Shown here one piece after another: positions 56,523-64,000 of a stretch of 64,000 bases of DNA. The position numbers and the translations under genes were made by a program. Every line of letters starts with the position of its first letter. The stretch's first letter is position 1. Below the pieces are notes generated by a model. It had not been told where the DNA came from and made no database searches. It saw only the letters and a program-made list of their open reading frames with translations. This DNA comes from Candidatus Endobugula sertula (lineage in GTDB: Bacteria > Pseudomonadota > Gammaproteobacteria > Pseudomonadales > Cellvibrionaceae): the NCBI GenBank assembly GCA_001723645.1, contig MDLC01000011.1, positions 16,908-80,907 on the forward strand, given 5' to 3'.

Positions 56523-58640
56523 TTATCGCATCCAGTGATGGAAACGTTCCAACCAACGCAAAGTCCTATCAGACACCGTAGAACGCTTCCACTCACCCGC
56601 AACATACTTATTCGCCTCACTCATTGTTGGGTAAATATGAATGGTACCCAGTATTTTATTAAGACCAATATTGTGTTTCATCGCTGTAACAAATTCGGTG
56701 ATCAACTCTCCAGCATGAGCTCCCACAATAGTACACCCTATGATGCGGTCAGAATTTTTGACTGTTAATACCTTCACAAATCCCTTGGCTTCATTATCAA
56801 CAATCGCACGATCCAGGTCATCAATATCATAACGAGTCATCTCATATTCAATCGATTTTTCCTGAGCTTCTGTCTCACTCAGTCCTACACGAGCCACTTC
56901 TGGGTCAGTAAACGTTGCCCAAGGAATCACTTGATAATCTACCCGAAACTTTTTTAGTTTTCCAAATAATGCATTCACACTAGCATACCACGCCTGGTGA
57001 GCCGCAGTATGAGTAAACTGATAAGGGCCTGCCACATCACCACAGGCGTAAATATTGGGGAAACGTGTACGCAAATATTCATCAACCACTACCGTACCCT
57101 GTGGCGTTACTTCAATGCCCAACTTCTCCAAGCCTAGATGATCCGTATTCGCCTTACGACTCACAGCCACCAGAACACGATCACACTCTATTGACTGCTG
57201 ACCACTATTATTAAGCAAATGGACGAGATAACCATTATCACTTTTCTCAAAGCTAACAATTTTCTGGTTCAGCAATACTCTAACACCTTCCAGTTGGAAC
57301 CTTTTCAACATATATTCAGAGACATCCCCATCTTCACGAGGCATTATACGGGGAGCCATATCGACAATAGTCACTGCAACACCCAAGCGTTGAAATGATT
57401 GAGCCAGTTCGCATCCAATAGGTCCAGCGCCCATAATTAATAAGCGTCCTGGCGACTGTTCTATTTCCCATAAATTATCTGAGGTTAGTGGGTCGACCCC
57501 ATCCAACCCGGGAATAGGGGGCATAAATGGTCTCGCACCACTGGCAATGATAATATTTTTGGTCTTAATAATTCGTTCGCCCACCTTCACTTCGTAGGGC
57601 GATAATAGGGTTGCTTCACCTTGAACACATTCCACACCCAATGTAGTATAACGCTCAACAGAATCATGAGGCTCAATGGTTTCAATCACTTTATGAATAC
57701 GCTTTAGAACACGTGGGAAATTCACTTCTCCAGACACGTTTTCAATACCCAAATCATTTGCTGTTTTTATCAAAGAATAGGTCTTTGCGGCTTTAATCAG
57801 TGCCTTACTGGGAACACACCCCGTATTCAAACAATCACCACCCATTTTATACTTTTCAATTAACACCACTTTAGCTTTTACTGCAGCAGCTATGTAGGCA
57901 CTGACTAAGCCTGCGCTACCGGCACCCACAACCACTAAATTAGCATCAAAACTCTCCGGTTTGGTATAGGGTTTATAAGCTTTTCGATAGCGATACTGAT
58001 TAACAAGAGAACGGGTAACAAAGGGGAAAATAATCAAAAATACAATAGCGCCAATAATGGGTCCGGTTAAAATACTCGAAGCATTAAACTCTTCTATACT
58101 ACCTAATTGAGAACCCGCATTAACATAAATACATGTTCCTGCCAGCATACCCAACTGGCTGACCCAATAAAATGTCCAGGTTTTTATTTTAGTTAAGCCA
58201 AAAACCACATTAATAGCCACAAAAGGAACAGCGGGTATTAGCCGTAAAGAAAACAAATAAAAAGCACCATCTCGCTCGACCCCTTTATTGATTTCTTCTA
58301 AATAATGACCAAATTTCCGATAAATAGTATCGGCCAATAAGATACGGGAAACTAAGAATGCGATGGTCGCCCCTAAACTACTGGCAAAAGACACGATTAA
58401 CACTCCCCACCAGAGACCAAATACCGCCCCCCCTAACAGGGTAATAATAGCTGCTCCAGGTAACGATAAACCCGCCACTAAAATGTAGAGCCCGAAATAC
58501 ACCAGAGCAGTCCTTAATGGGTCTTCAGCAAACCATTGTTTAAGAATATCCAATGACAAATATTGGCTACCATCAAAAAAGAAAAAAGCACCCACAAGCA
58601 CAGCAACAGTAAAAAAAATAAGGGTTTTTTTAAGCATCAT
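56523..58640 (-). CDS. TVP38/TMEM64-flavoprotein disulfide reductase fusion
   Basis: A 705-residue fusion. Residues about 5-225 are a TVP38/TMEM64 (DedA-like) membrane domain with five or so TM helices (SLPGAAIITLLGGAVFGLWWG and FSLRLIPAVPFVAINVVFGL). Residues about 232-690 are a pyridine nucleotide-disulfide oxidoreductase: FAD motif VVVGAGSAGLVSAYIA, redox cysteines GGDCLNTGCVPSKAL, NAD motif IMGAGPIGCELAQSF, NIYACGDVAGPYQFTH, and the dimerisation domain HIYPTMSEAN. It resembles mercuric-reductase/lipoamide-dehydrogenase-like enzymes, but no mercury-binding pair is evident. Substrate unknown; the fusion is recurrent in proteobacteria. Confidence 0.88.
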   Translation of the reverse strand: MMLKKTLIFFTVAVLVGAFFFFDGSQYLSLDILKQWFAEDPLRTALVYFGLYILVAGLSLPGAAIITLLGGAVFGLWWGVLIVSFASSLGATIAFLVSRILLADTIYRKFGHYLEEINKGVERDGAFYLFSLRLIPAVPFVAINVVFGLTKIKTWTFYWVSQLGMLAGTCIYVNAGSQLGSIEEFNASSILTGPIIGAIVFLIIFPFVTRSLVNQYRYRKAYKPYTKPESFDANLVVVGAGSAGLVSAYIAAAVKAKVVLIEKYKMGGDCLNTGCVPSKALIKAAKTYSLIKTANDLGIENVSGEVNFPRVLKRIHKVIETIEPHDSVERYTTLGVECVQGEATLLSPYEVKVGERIIKTKNIIIASGARPFMPPIPGLDGVDPLTSDNLWEIEQSPGRLLIMGAGPIGCELAQSFQRLGVAVTIVDMAPRIMPREDGDVSEYMLKRFQLEGVRVLLNQKIVSFEKSDNGYLVHLLNNSGQQSIECDRVLVAVSRKANTDHLGLEKLGIEVTPQGTVVVDEYLRTRFPNIYACGDVAGPYQFTHTAAHQAWYASVNALFGKLKKFRVDYQVIPWATFTDPEVARVGLSETEAQEKSIEYEMTRYDIDDLDRAIVDNEAKGFVKVLTVKNSDRIIGCTIVGAHAGELITEFVTAMKHNIGLNKILGTIHIYPTMSEANKYVAGEWKRSTVSDRTLRWLERFHHWMR

Positions 58641-58842
58641 AATAAAAGGCTACTTGTTATCATTAGAGTTAAATGAGATTGCGATATAAAAACATAGGTT
58701 ATTAGCAGAGGTTTAAGCAAATGACGTTCGATAAATAGATTATATACTCTATTAAGCCATCTCTAAAAATGATAATTTTTTACCATCAGATGGCACAGAA
58801 ACCGTGAAAGCAAGAAAGCGCGACTCAACTTACCATCAATTT

Positions 58843-58858
58843 TTAGCACTAGCGCTAA
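58843..58858. promoter_or_regulatory. 16-bp near-palindrome upstream of trxA
   Basis: TTAGCACTAGCGCTAA has arms TTAGC[A/G]C with one mismatch. It lies in the 335-bp divergent gap between the flavoprotein fusion and trxA, about 120 bp before trxA. The factor is unknown. Confidence 0.35.
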
Positions 58859-58975
58859 TTAACTATAAAAAATGATGCATATCAGCACTAAGGTCTTGTC
58901 TATTTAAGCAACAATCCTTATCATTTCCCCTCCTTAACTGATACTATCCGAAACAACCAAGAAAAGAGGTCAACT

Positions 58976-59308
58976 ATGAGCGACGCCATCACCCATGTGA
59001 CAGATGCAAGCTTCGACGAAGATGTGTTAAAAGCAGGAAGACCTGTGCTGGTGGATTTTTGGGCAGCTTGGTGTGGCCCCTGCAAAATGATTGCTCCTGT
59101 ACTCGAAGAACTCTCTATTTCCAACGAGTTCAAAGACAAAATCACCATTTGCAAAATGGATGTAGATGAGAATAAAGAGACACCGGCTAAGTTTGGTATT
59201 CGTGGTATCCCAACCTTAATGATTTTTAAGAGTGGCAATATGGAAGCCCAAACGGTTGGCGCATTATCCAAGCCTGATTTAGTTAGCTTTATTGAATCAA
59301 ATCTCTAA
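58976..59308 (+). CDS. trxA: Thioredoxin
   Basis: A 110-residue cytosolic thioredoxin with active site WAAWCGPCKMIAPVLEEL, the cis-Pro region GIRGIPTLMIF and the C-terminal GALSKPDLVSFI. AAGAGGTC precedes the ATG. It ends with a strong hairpin and T-run before rho, the conserved neighbour in gammaproteobacteria. Confidence 0.97.
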   Translation: MSDAITHVTDASFDEDVLKAGRPVLVDFWAAWCGPCKMIAPVLEELSISNEFKDKITICKMDVDENKETPAKFGIRGIPTLMIFKSGNMEAQTVGALSKPDLVSFIESNL

Positions 59309-59318
59309 AACACCGCCC

Positions 59319-59355
59319 GAAGCACTTTGCCTTCTGCAAAAAAGTGCTTCTTTTT
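59319..59355 (+). terminator. Rho-independent terminator after trxA
   Basis: GAAGCACTTT (59319-59328) pairs with AAAGTGCTTC (59341-59350) around a 12-base loop and is followed by TTTTT, just 10 bases after the trxA stop. Confidence 0.85.
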
Positions 59356-59753
59356 ATAAAATGATGACTATTCTTACTGAAAAACCCCTTAAGAAGCTTG
59401 CACCGTTGTATAAATTCGCTATACTTAAACGTAATTCAATATTATCTGTGATTTTTTCTGCCCTAAAAAACTGTATTCTAGGGTCATATCAATCACTACT
59501 GGCATGTCGCCCATACTTTCTCGTTTTTACCATTGACGCCCGAGATCGCGTTTTGTGTATCTTAACAAGTATGTCTTCACAGCCAGCAGGTGCTGGCCCA
59601 GATAATAAACAATATTTTATTTTTAAACCAATAGTAAAAGTAAACTAGGCAAGTTACCTATCTACTTACATAGCTTAACAATGAATTCTGCGACAGTAGC
59701 CTACCGGCTATAAACATTCTGTGGTCACATACCTTAACATCAAAGCACTTTTT
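59356..59753. other. rho leader region
   Basis: About 400 bp before rho with no called gene. It contains a compact hairpin GCCAGC-AGGT-GCTGGC at 59582-59597, about 155 bp upstream of the start. Long rho leaders with autoregulatory termination are known in E. coli; whether this one acts so is inference. Confidence 0.4.
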
Positions 59754-61013
59754 ATGAATTTAACCGATCTAAAAACCAAGCCCATTGAAGAACTCATCAA
59801 TATCGCCAAGGAAATGGGCCTAGATAACGTTGCCCGTTCACGTAAACAAGATATTATTTTTAATATCCTTAAACGACATGCCAAAAGTGGAGAGGATATT
59901 TACGGTGACGGAGTATTAGAGATACTACAGGATGGCTTTGGCTTTCTACGCTCAGCGGATAGCTCTTACCTTGCCGGTCCCGATGATATTTATGTATCAC
60001 CCAGTCAAATTAGGCGATTCAACCTACGTACAGGTGATAGTATTTCCGGTAAAATTCGCCCTCCAAAAGAGGGGGAACGTTACTTTGCCTTGCTAAAAGT
60101 CAGTGAGATTAACTTTGACAAGCCGGAAAACTCTCGCCACAAAATACTGTTTGAAAACCTGACACCATTATTTCCTGATGACCGCCTAACTCTAGAAACG
60201 GGTAATGGTTCTACAGAAGATTTAACGGGTAGAATTATTGACTTGGTATCCCCTATAGGTAAAGGGCAACGTGGCTTAATTGTTGCTCCACCCAAAGCGG
60301 GCAAAACCATTATGATGCAAAATATTGCTCAGGCCATTACCCGTAACAACCCAGAATGTCACCTTATTGTCTTACTGATTGATGAACGACCTGAAGAAGT
60401 GACAGAAATGCAACGCTCGGTGCGTGGGGAAGTGGTCGCATCGACCTTCGACGAGCCCCCTTCACGTCACGTACAAGTCGCAGAGATGGTTATCGAAAGA
60501 GCCAAACGTCTTGTTGAACACAAAAAAGATGTCATTATTTTATTAGATTCGATTACTCGTCTTGCTCGCGCCTACAATACCGTTATCCCATCATCCGGTA
60601 AAGTACTCACTGGTGGTGTTGATGCTCATGCATTAGAAAGACCCAAACGCTTTTTTGGTGCAGCCCGTAATATCGAAGAAGGTGGTAGCCTGTCAATTGT
60701 AGCGACCGCATTAATTGATACTGGCTCTAAAATGGATGAGGTTATCTACGAAGAATTTAAAGGTACTGGCAACCTTGAATTGCACCTTGATCGTAAAGTT
60801 GCAGAAAAACGTATTTATCCAGCAATTAACGTTCGCCGTTCAGGCACACGCCGTGAAGAGTTACTGACCAAAGAAGATGAACTACAACGTATCTGGATTT
60901 TGCGTAAACTATTAAATGATATGGAAGATGTCTCTGCGACGGAATTTCTTGTTGATAAACTGAAAGACTTCAAAAGTAATGATGAATTTTTCTTATCAAT
61001 GAAACGCAAATAA
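59754..61013 (+). CDS. rho: Transcription termination factor Rho
   Basis: A hexameric RNA helicase of 419 residues, equal to E. coli. [22 protein letters not shown] starts the N-terminal domain, [39 protein letters not shown] is the RNA-binding OB fold, and [24 protein letters not shown] is the P-loop, with later [13 protein letters not shown] and [10 protein letters not shown] (secondary RNA-binding loop). The ATG at 59754 is chosen over 59721 by homology. Confidence 0.97.
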   Translation: MNLTDLKTKPIEELINIAKEMGLDNVARSRKQDIIFNILKRHAKSGEDIYGDGVLEILQDGFGFLRSADSSYLAGPDDIYVSPSQIRRFNLRTGDSISGKIRPPKEGERYFALLKVSEINFDKPENSRHKILFENLTPLFPDDRLTLETGNGSTEDLTGRIIDLVSPIGKGQRGLIVAPPKAGKTIMMQNIAQAITRNNPECHLIVLLIDERPEEVTEMQRSVRGEVVASTFDEPPSRHVQVAEMVIERAKRLVEHKKDVIILLDSITRLARAYNTVIPSSGKVLTGGVDAHALERPKRFFGAARNIEEGGSLSIVATALIDTGSKMDEVIYEEFKGTGNLELHLDRKVAEKRIYPAINVRRSGTRREELLTKEDELQRIWILRKLLNDMEDVSATEFLVDKLKDFKSNDEFFLSMKRK

Positions 61014-61071
61014 CTCAACAAGGTCAGAGAAATATTTACAACAACATATTTCGTATTCGCACGAGTAAACG

Positions 61072-62322
61072 TTACTCTGACCCTATTACATTAGACAGTT
61101 GCTCTTGATAAATTTCTATCATCTCGTCAAGTTTTCTTTCCCAATCGTATTCCTGCTCTACTTTACAACGTCCAGCAATTCCCATTTTCCTAGCAAGCTC
61201 CGGGTCTTTGGCCAGTGATAGTAAAGCATTCGAAAAGCCATCAACCAAGGTGACTCTGGATATTGGGTCAACCAAAAAACCACAAGTATCATCCAAATAA
61301 TCAGCGGGGCCACCCCAATTGGTTGCAATTACCGCCACAGAGGATGCCATCGCTTCGAGTAAAACTACACCACCACAATCGTGTAAGCTGGGCAAAACCA
61401 ATGCTCTTGCACCACTTAAAAACTCAGTAATTTCAACTTGCTGTAACCAACCTTCGAATTTAACCTCACCTACCGACGAAGCATGATTATTAACGAACTG
61501 CTCCAAGTGTTTCCTTTCAACGCCGTCACCAATAATATGCAGTATCATTTTTCCATATTGTTCGCAGGCATTAAAAAAAGCGTCTAATAATATATCAACC
61601 CCTTTTAAGGGAATTAGACGTCCTACATAAACAAAGGTCGGTGTCGTTGTTACCTTATCCGGTAAAGGTTTCCACAAAGACAAATCAACCGCATTGTCAA
61701 CCAATAAACGAGTCGCTCCTTTTAGGTTTTTAGGGAGCGCAGCTTCACTGCGTTTGTTCGCCACTAATAATAGAGCAGCTTCTTTCTTCCCTGGAAAGAG
61801 AATGTTCATTATACCTGAAAAGCTTCTGCCAATACGGTTAACCCAAAAGACAAAACGACTTTCATAACCAGAAAAATGCTCAGGATAATTCATCCCTCCA
61901 TTTAACGGACCATAAATAACGGGAACTCCAAATCCATACATTAAAGAAGACTCTTTAGGAGAAACAGGAATGACCTGATGAATAATAGTCTCTTGTTTAT
62001 TAGTAATTAAGGCGCGAATTCTTTTCTTTTGTTGAATTTGGGTTAATACTCTTAACATAAACCCGAAGGTTAAATAGCCCAAACGGTCTGGTAGTGGCTT
62101 TTGAACAAAATGGATTAATCGATGTAATTTAGTATCAGGAACATAAAAAATACGATGCTTGTGTCCCTTGAAATATTTTTCTAAAAAGCTACGAGATCGT
62201 TCATGTACTACTAAAAATACATCAATATCTCTTGCCAATAAAACTCGAAAATAATGACAAGGCAACGCCGCTTCACCACCAAAATCAATAGAGGCATGAT
62301 CTGCCACTAGAATAATTTTCAT
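61072..62322 (-). CDS. GT4-family glycosyltransferase
   Basis: A 416-residue GT-B enzyme. GGEAALPCHYFRVLLARDIDV begins the N-terminal lobe. FVYVGRLIPLKGVDILLDAF, HIIGDGVERKHLEQF, FEGWLQQVEI and the C-terminal VLPSLHDCGGVVLLEAMASSVAVIATNWGGPADYL are the GT4 donor-binding motifs, including the ExxxxxE-like segment. It probably adds a sugar to a surface polysaccharide or lipid; donor and acceptor are unknown. AGGGG precedes ATG 62322, so a GTG two codons earlier is not needed. It stands alone, not in a polysaccharide cluster. Confidence 0.88.
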   Translation of the reverse strand: MKIILVADHASIDFGGEAALPCHYFRVLLARDIDVFLVVHERSRSFLEKYFKGHKHRIFYVPDTKLHRLIHFVQKPLPDRLGYLTFGFMLRVLTQIQQKKRIRALITNKQETIIHQVIPVSPKESSLMYGFGVPVIYGPLNGGMNYPEHFSGYESRFVFWVNRIGRSFSGIMNILFPGKKEAALLLVANKRSEAALPKNLKGATRLLVDNAVDLSLWKPLPDKVTTTPTFVYVGRLIPLKGVDILLDAFFNACEQYGKMILHIIGDGVERKHLEQFVNNHASSVGEVKFEGWLQQVEITEFLSGARALVLPSLHDCGGVVLLEAMASSVAVIATNWGGPADYLDDTCGFLVDPISRVTLVDGFSNALLSLAKDPELARKMGIAGRCKVEQEYDWERKLDEMIEIYQEQLSNVIGSE

Positions 62323-62458
62323 GTGCACCCCTGATTGTTAAAAGTAAATATATAGCCATAGCATTTGCAATCATTCAATCGTCGACTCAATAACCGTCAT
62401 TGCTAAACTTTCAATGTCAATCATTCTATGCAAATAAAGGTTTCTCACAATTTTAATA

Positions 62459-62692
62459 GGCAGTTTGAGCCTTAACATCTCCAGCAAAATATTGAGCCTT
62501 CCTGAACAGCGTATCAAACTCGTTCAACACGATGTGGAACCACAAAGACTGATAATCTATTGTGATCGTGACCGCCGCTATTGAGTGATTGACCCAACAA
62601 ACGGCAAAGCAGCTACGGTTAATTGCTATCAACATAGAACTATCCGTAATCGGCCGCTGTATGGTTTTGATTGTTATCTGGACATTGAGTAG
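62459..62692 (+). pseudogene. ISL3-family transposase N-terminal remnant
   Basis: The plus strand reads, in one frame, KILSLPEQRIKLVQHDVEPQ then RLIIYCDRDRRY, an in-frame TGA at 62582-62584, then VIDPTNGKAATVNCYQHRTI and RNRPLYGFDCYLDIE, followed by TAG at 62690. The YCDRDRR...IDP..GK..TVN....R.I...P..G pattern resembles the zinc-ribbon-proximal N-terminus of ISL3-family transposases. It has no start, internal stops and no DDE domain. It fills part of the 565-bp gap between the glycosyltransferase and P450 genes. Confidence 0.5.
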
Positions 62693-62887
62693 CTGCGACT
62701 CATGGCAGACAATGGTTGGAGACTAGTGAGTTTATCGATACAAGTAATCGTTACACGCTACTCTCAAACACCGGTGTGTGATGCCAGATGGTCAATCTAT
62801 ATTCTACGCCATCCACTCATCTATCTCACGAAACCGGAGAAGAGCCTTTTAATTTTGAACATATTCCCATGAATCAAACAATTAAAA

Positions 62888-63988
62888 CTAAACACACCCG
62901 TTGATTCTACTATCGTTCCAAAGAAGATGATATTCTTCAGGGAATGGACCATCTTTATAATCCAGGCTGGATACAGCTTGTAGATTTTCACGGAATATGA
63001 GCTGACGTACCATCTCAGGAATCATTGCCATTCCAATCTGTTTTCCAAGGCACTCATGCTCACCCAAACCATAGGTCAAATGATGGGACCAATCGCGCTC
63101 CGGATTAAACTCATCAGGATTTTCGTAAACTCGGGAATCAAACATAGCCGATTGAATCAACGTTAGTATAGTGGTTCCTTTCGGGAGGGTAACTTCCCGC
63201 TCAGACCCTCGACCAAAAGTATAGTCTTTTGATAGTTGCCGAAAAAGGTATGGGCTAACCGGCTCAAAGCGTAGAGCCTCCCATACCATACTATCAATCT
63301 CTGCCGTCTCTTCTTTTACCGCAGCAGCTTTAGCTTTTTTAAGTAATTCTGGATGTTTAATAAAAAAGTCAACCACATGGGCAACAACTTTAGAGCTTGT
63401 TTCTACAGAACCAACCAGCAAGCCACCAACATTAGCTCCCAAACGCTGCATAGGGAACCCTATTTGTTTAACAAAAGACGTACCCAACATACGCTTAACA
63501 ATATCATCTTTTAATTGTCTAGGTTCCATCCCCATTTTGACACGCAAGGCGTTGCTTAATGTAACCCAGACTTTCCGACCACGATCTTTAATCTTAACCT
63601 CTATCAGTTTCCTGATAATCAGTGATTTTATGTACTCACTAAATTCCTTATGACACCGCTTATGCTCAATCTCAATACACTCGTACTTCTCTTCAGCATT
63701 TAAATCAAAATGCTGGTTATAAAAACTGTCATATTGACTCCAATATGACCATTCCAGCATCTTTTTCCGATCAACCCCATCCAAGCCAAAATACTTCTGT
63801 ACCATTATGACAGGCACCATACGACTGTATTGACTAATTATTTCAAGCTTGCCATTGGCTCCCTCAATAATCTCCTTGGACACTTCCCGAACCAACTGCC
63901 GAATACGAGGAATATCGTCACGATGCGTATTCCACTGAAGATGATCACCGCCAACGATTAAACATGATCGCTTTTTCTTCCTAAGCAT
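62888..63988 (-). CDS. Cytochrome P450, N-terminally shortened
   Basis: The 366-residue frame has the I-helix region NVGGLLVGSVETSSKVVAHV, the K-helix ExxR motif in WEALRFEP and the haem-ligand loop YGLGEHECLGKQIG with Cys, so the core is preserved. The first about 80-100 residues of a normal P450 (A to B' helices) are missing: the frame begins at ATG 63988 immediately after an in-frame TGA, and homologous sequence already starts at CLIVGGDHLQWNTH. The missing part may lie beyond the window in another frame (frameshift) or be deleted. The substrate is unknown. Confidence 0.75.
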   Translation of the reverse strand: MLRKKKRSCLIVGGDHLQWNTHRDDIPRIRQLVREVSKEIIEGANGKLEIISQYSRMVPVIMVQKYFGLDGVDRKKMLEWSYWSQYDSFYNQHFDLNAEEKYECIEIEHKRCHKEFSEYIKSLIIRKLIEVKIKDRGRKVWVTLSNALRVKMGMEPRQLKDDIVKRMLGTSFVKQIGFPMQRLGANVGGLLVGSVETSSKVVAHVVDFFIKHPELLKKAKAAAVKEETAEIDSMVWEALRFEPVSPYLFRQLSKDYTFGRGSEREVTLPKGTTILTLIQSAMFDSRVYENPDEFNPERDWSHHLTYGLGEHECLGKQIGMAMIPEMVRQLIFRENLQAVSSLDYKDGPFPEEYHLLWNDSRINGCV

Positions 63989-64000
63989 TCAAAATCTTCG

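Noticed and set aside
59292..59648. 118-codon plus ORF between trxA and rho
   Set aside because: It starts inside trxA, spans the trxA terminator and has no family resemblance.

Overview
This is an AT-rich (roughly 40-45% GC by eye) chromosomal window from a gammaproteobacterium. Gene orders such as glyA-nrdR-ribD-ribE-ribBA-ribH-nusB-thiL-pgpA, bioB-F-H-C-D, pilMNOPQ-aroK-aroB-damX/ponA, epmB/efp/epmA, a FimX-like regulator and trxA-rho fit the Oceanospirillales/Pseudomonadales branch. The species is not determinable from sequence alone; a Hahellaceae/Zooshikella-like marine bacterium is an inference. No rRNA, tRNA, CRISPR array or intact prophage was seen.

Layout. (1) 1-5.7 kb: a lipoprotein 5' end, an IS110 transposase remnant, then cca, a small flavoprotein, folK, folB, tsaD, rpsU and yqeY. 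This is the usual cca-fol-tsaD-rpsU neighbourhood, but plsY is missing between tsaD and folB, and dnaG-rpoD do not follow yqeY. (2) 5.7-14.5 kb: an accessory block. It holds a solitary periplasmic binding protein, a Zur-linked zinc locus (ZrgA-like DUF2796 protein, DUF3299 lipoprotein, ABC ATPase, FtsX-type permease) that looks decayed, a Fur-box-preceded pair encoding a ChrB/rhodanese fusion and a ferric-reductase-like membrane protein, a DUF3094 protein, a frameshifted SprA-like metalloprotease gene and a small flagellar-rod-like protein. (3) 14.6-19.4 kb: a complete biotin operon. (4) 19.4-20.9 kb: an antitoxin remnant and a DUF2238 membrane protein. (5) 20.9-29.1 kb: glyA, nrdR and the riboflavin/nusB/thiL/pgpA run, ending in a retropepsin-like protease. 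(6) 29-37.5 kb: ytjB-like/serB, the FimX-like protein, the EF-P modification trio and cysE. (7) 37.5-39.3 kb: a kinase-family remnant and two paralogous XRE regulators sharing an upstream box. (8) 39.3-45.3 kb: gltBD. (9) 45.5-56.3 kb: the pilMNOPQ-aroK-aroB-damX operon with its terminator, divergent from ponA. (10) 56.5-64 kb: a TMEM64/flavoprotein fusion, trxA, rho, a glycosyltransferase, an ISL3 transposase remnant and a 5'-shortened cytochrome P450.

How the genes work together: most of the window is housekeeping cofactor biosynthesis (folate, biotin, riboflavin, thiamine diphosphate), nitrogen and sulfur assimilation (gltBD, cysE, serB), translation support (cca, tsaD, rpsU, efp/epmAB), and envelope or type IV pilus assembly with a c-di-GMP receptor candidate (FimX-like). 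The accessory block is about metals: a Zur candidate operator sits in the zinc locus and a Fur candidate operator before the rhodanese/ferric-reductase-like pair.

Decay is a recurring theme. There are two IS remnants, an antitoxin remnant, a kinase remnant, frameshifts in two genes, an altered Walker A motif in an ABC ATPase, and a P450 lacking its N-terminal part. Some single-base lesions lie in short homopolymers, so sequencing error remains an alternative there. No clearly new defence or mobile system was found. The best candidates for undescribed biology are the Fur-linked ChrB-rhodanese plus ferric-reductase-like pair, and the duplicated XRE regulators with a shared 18-base upstream element.
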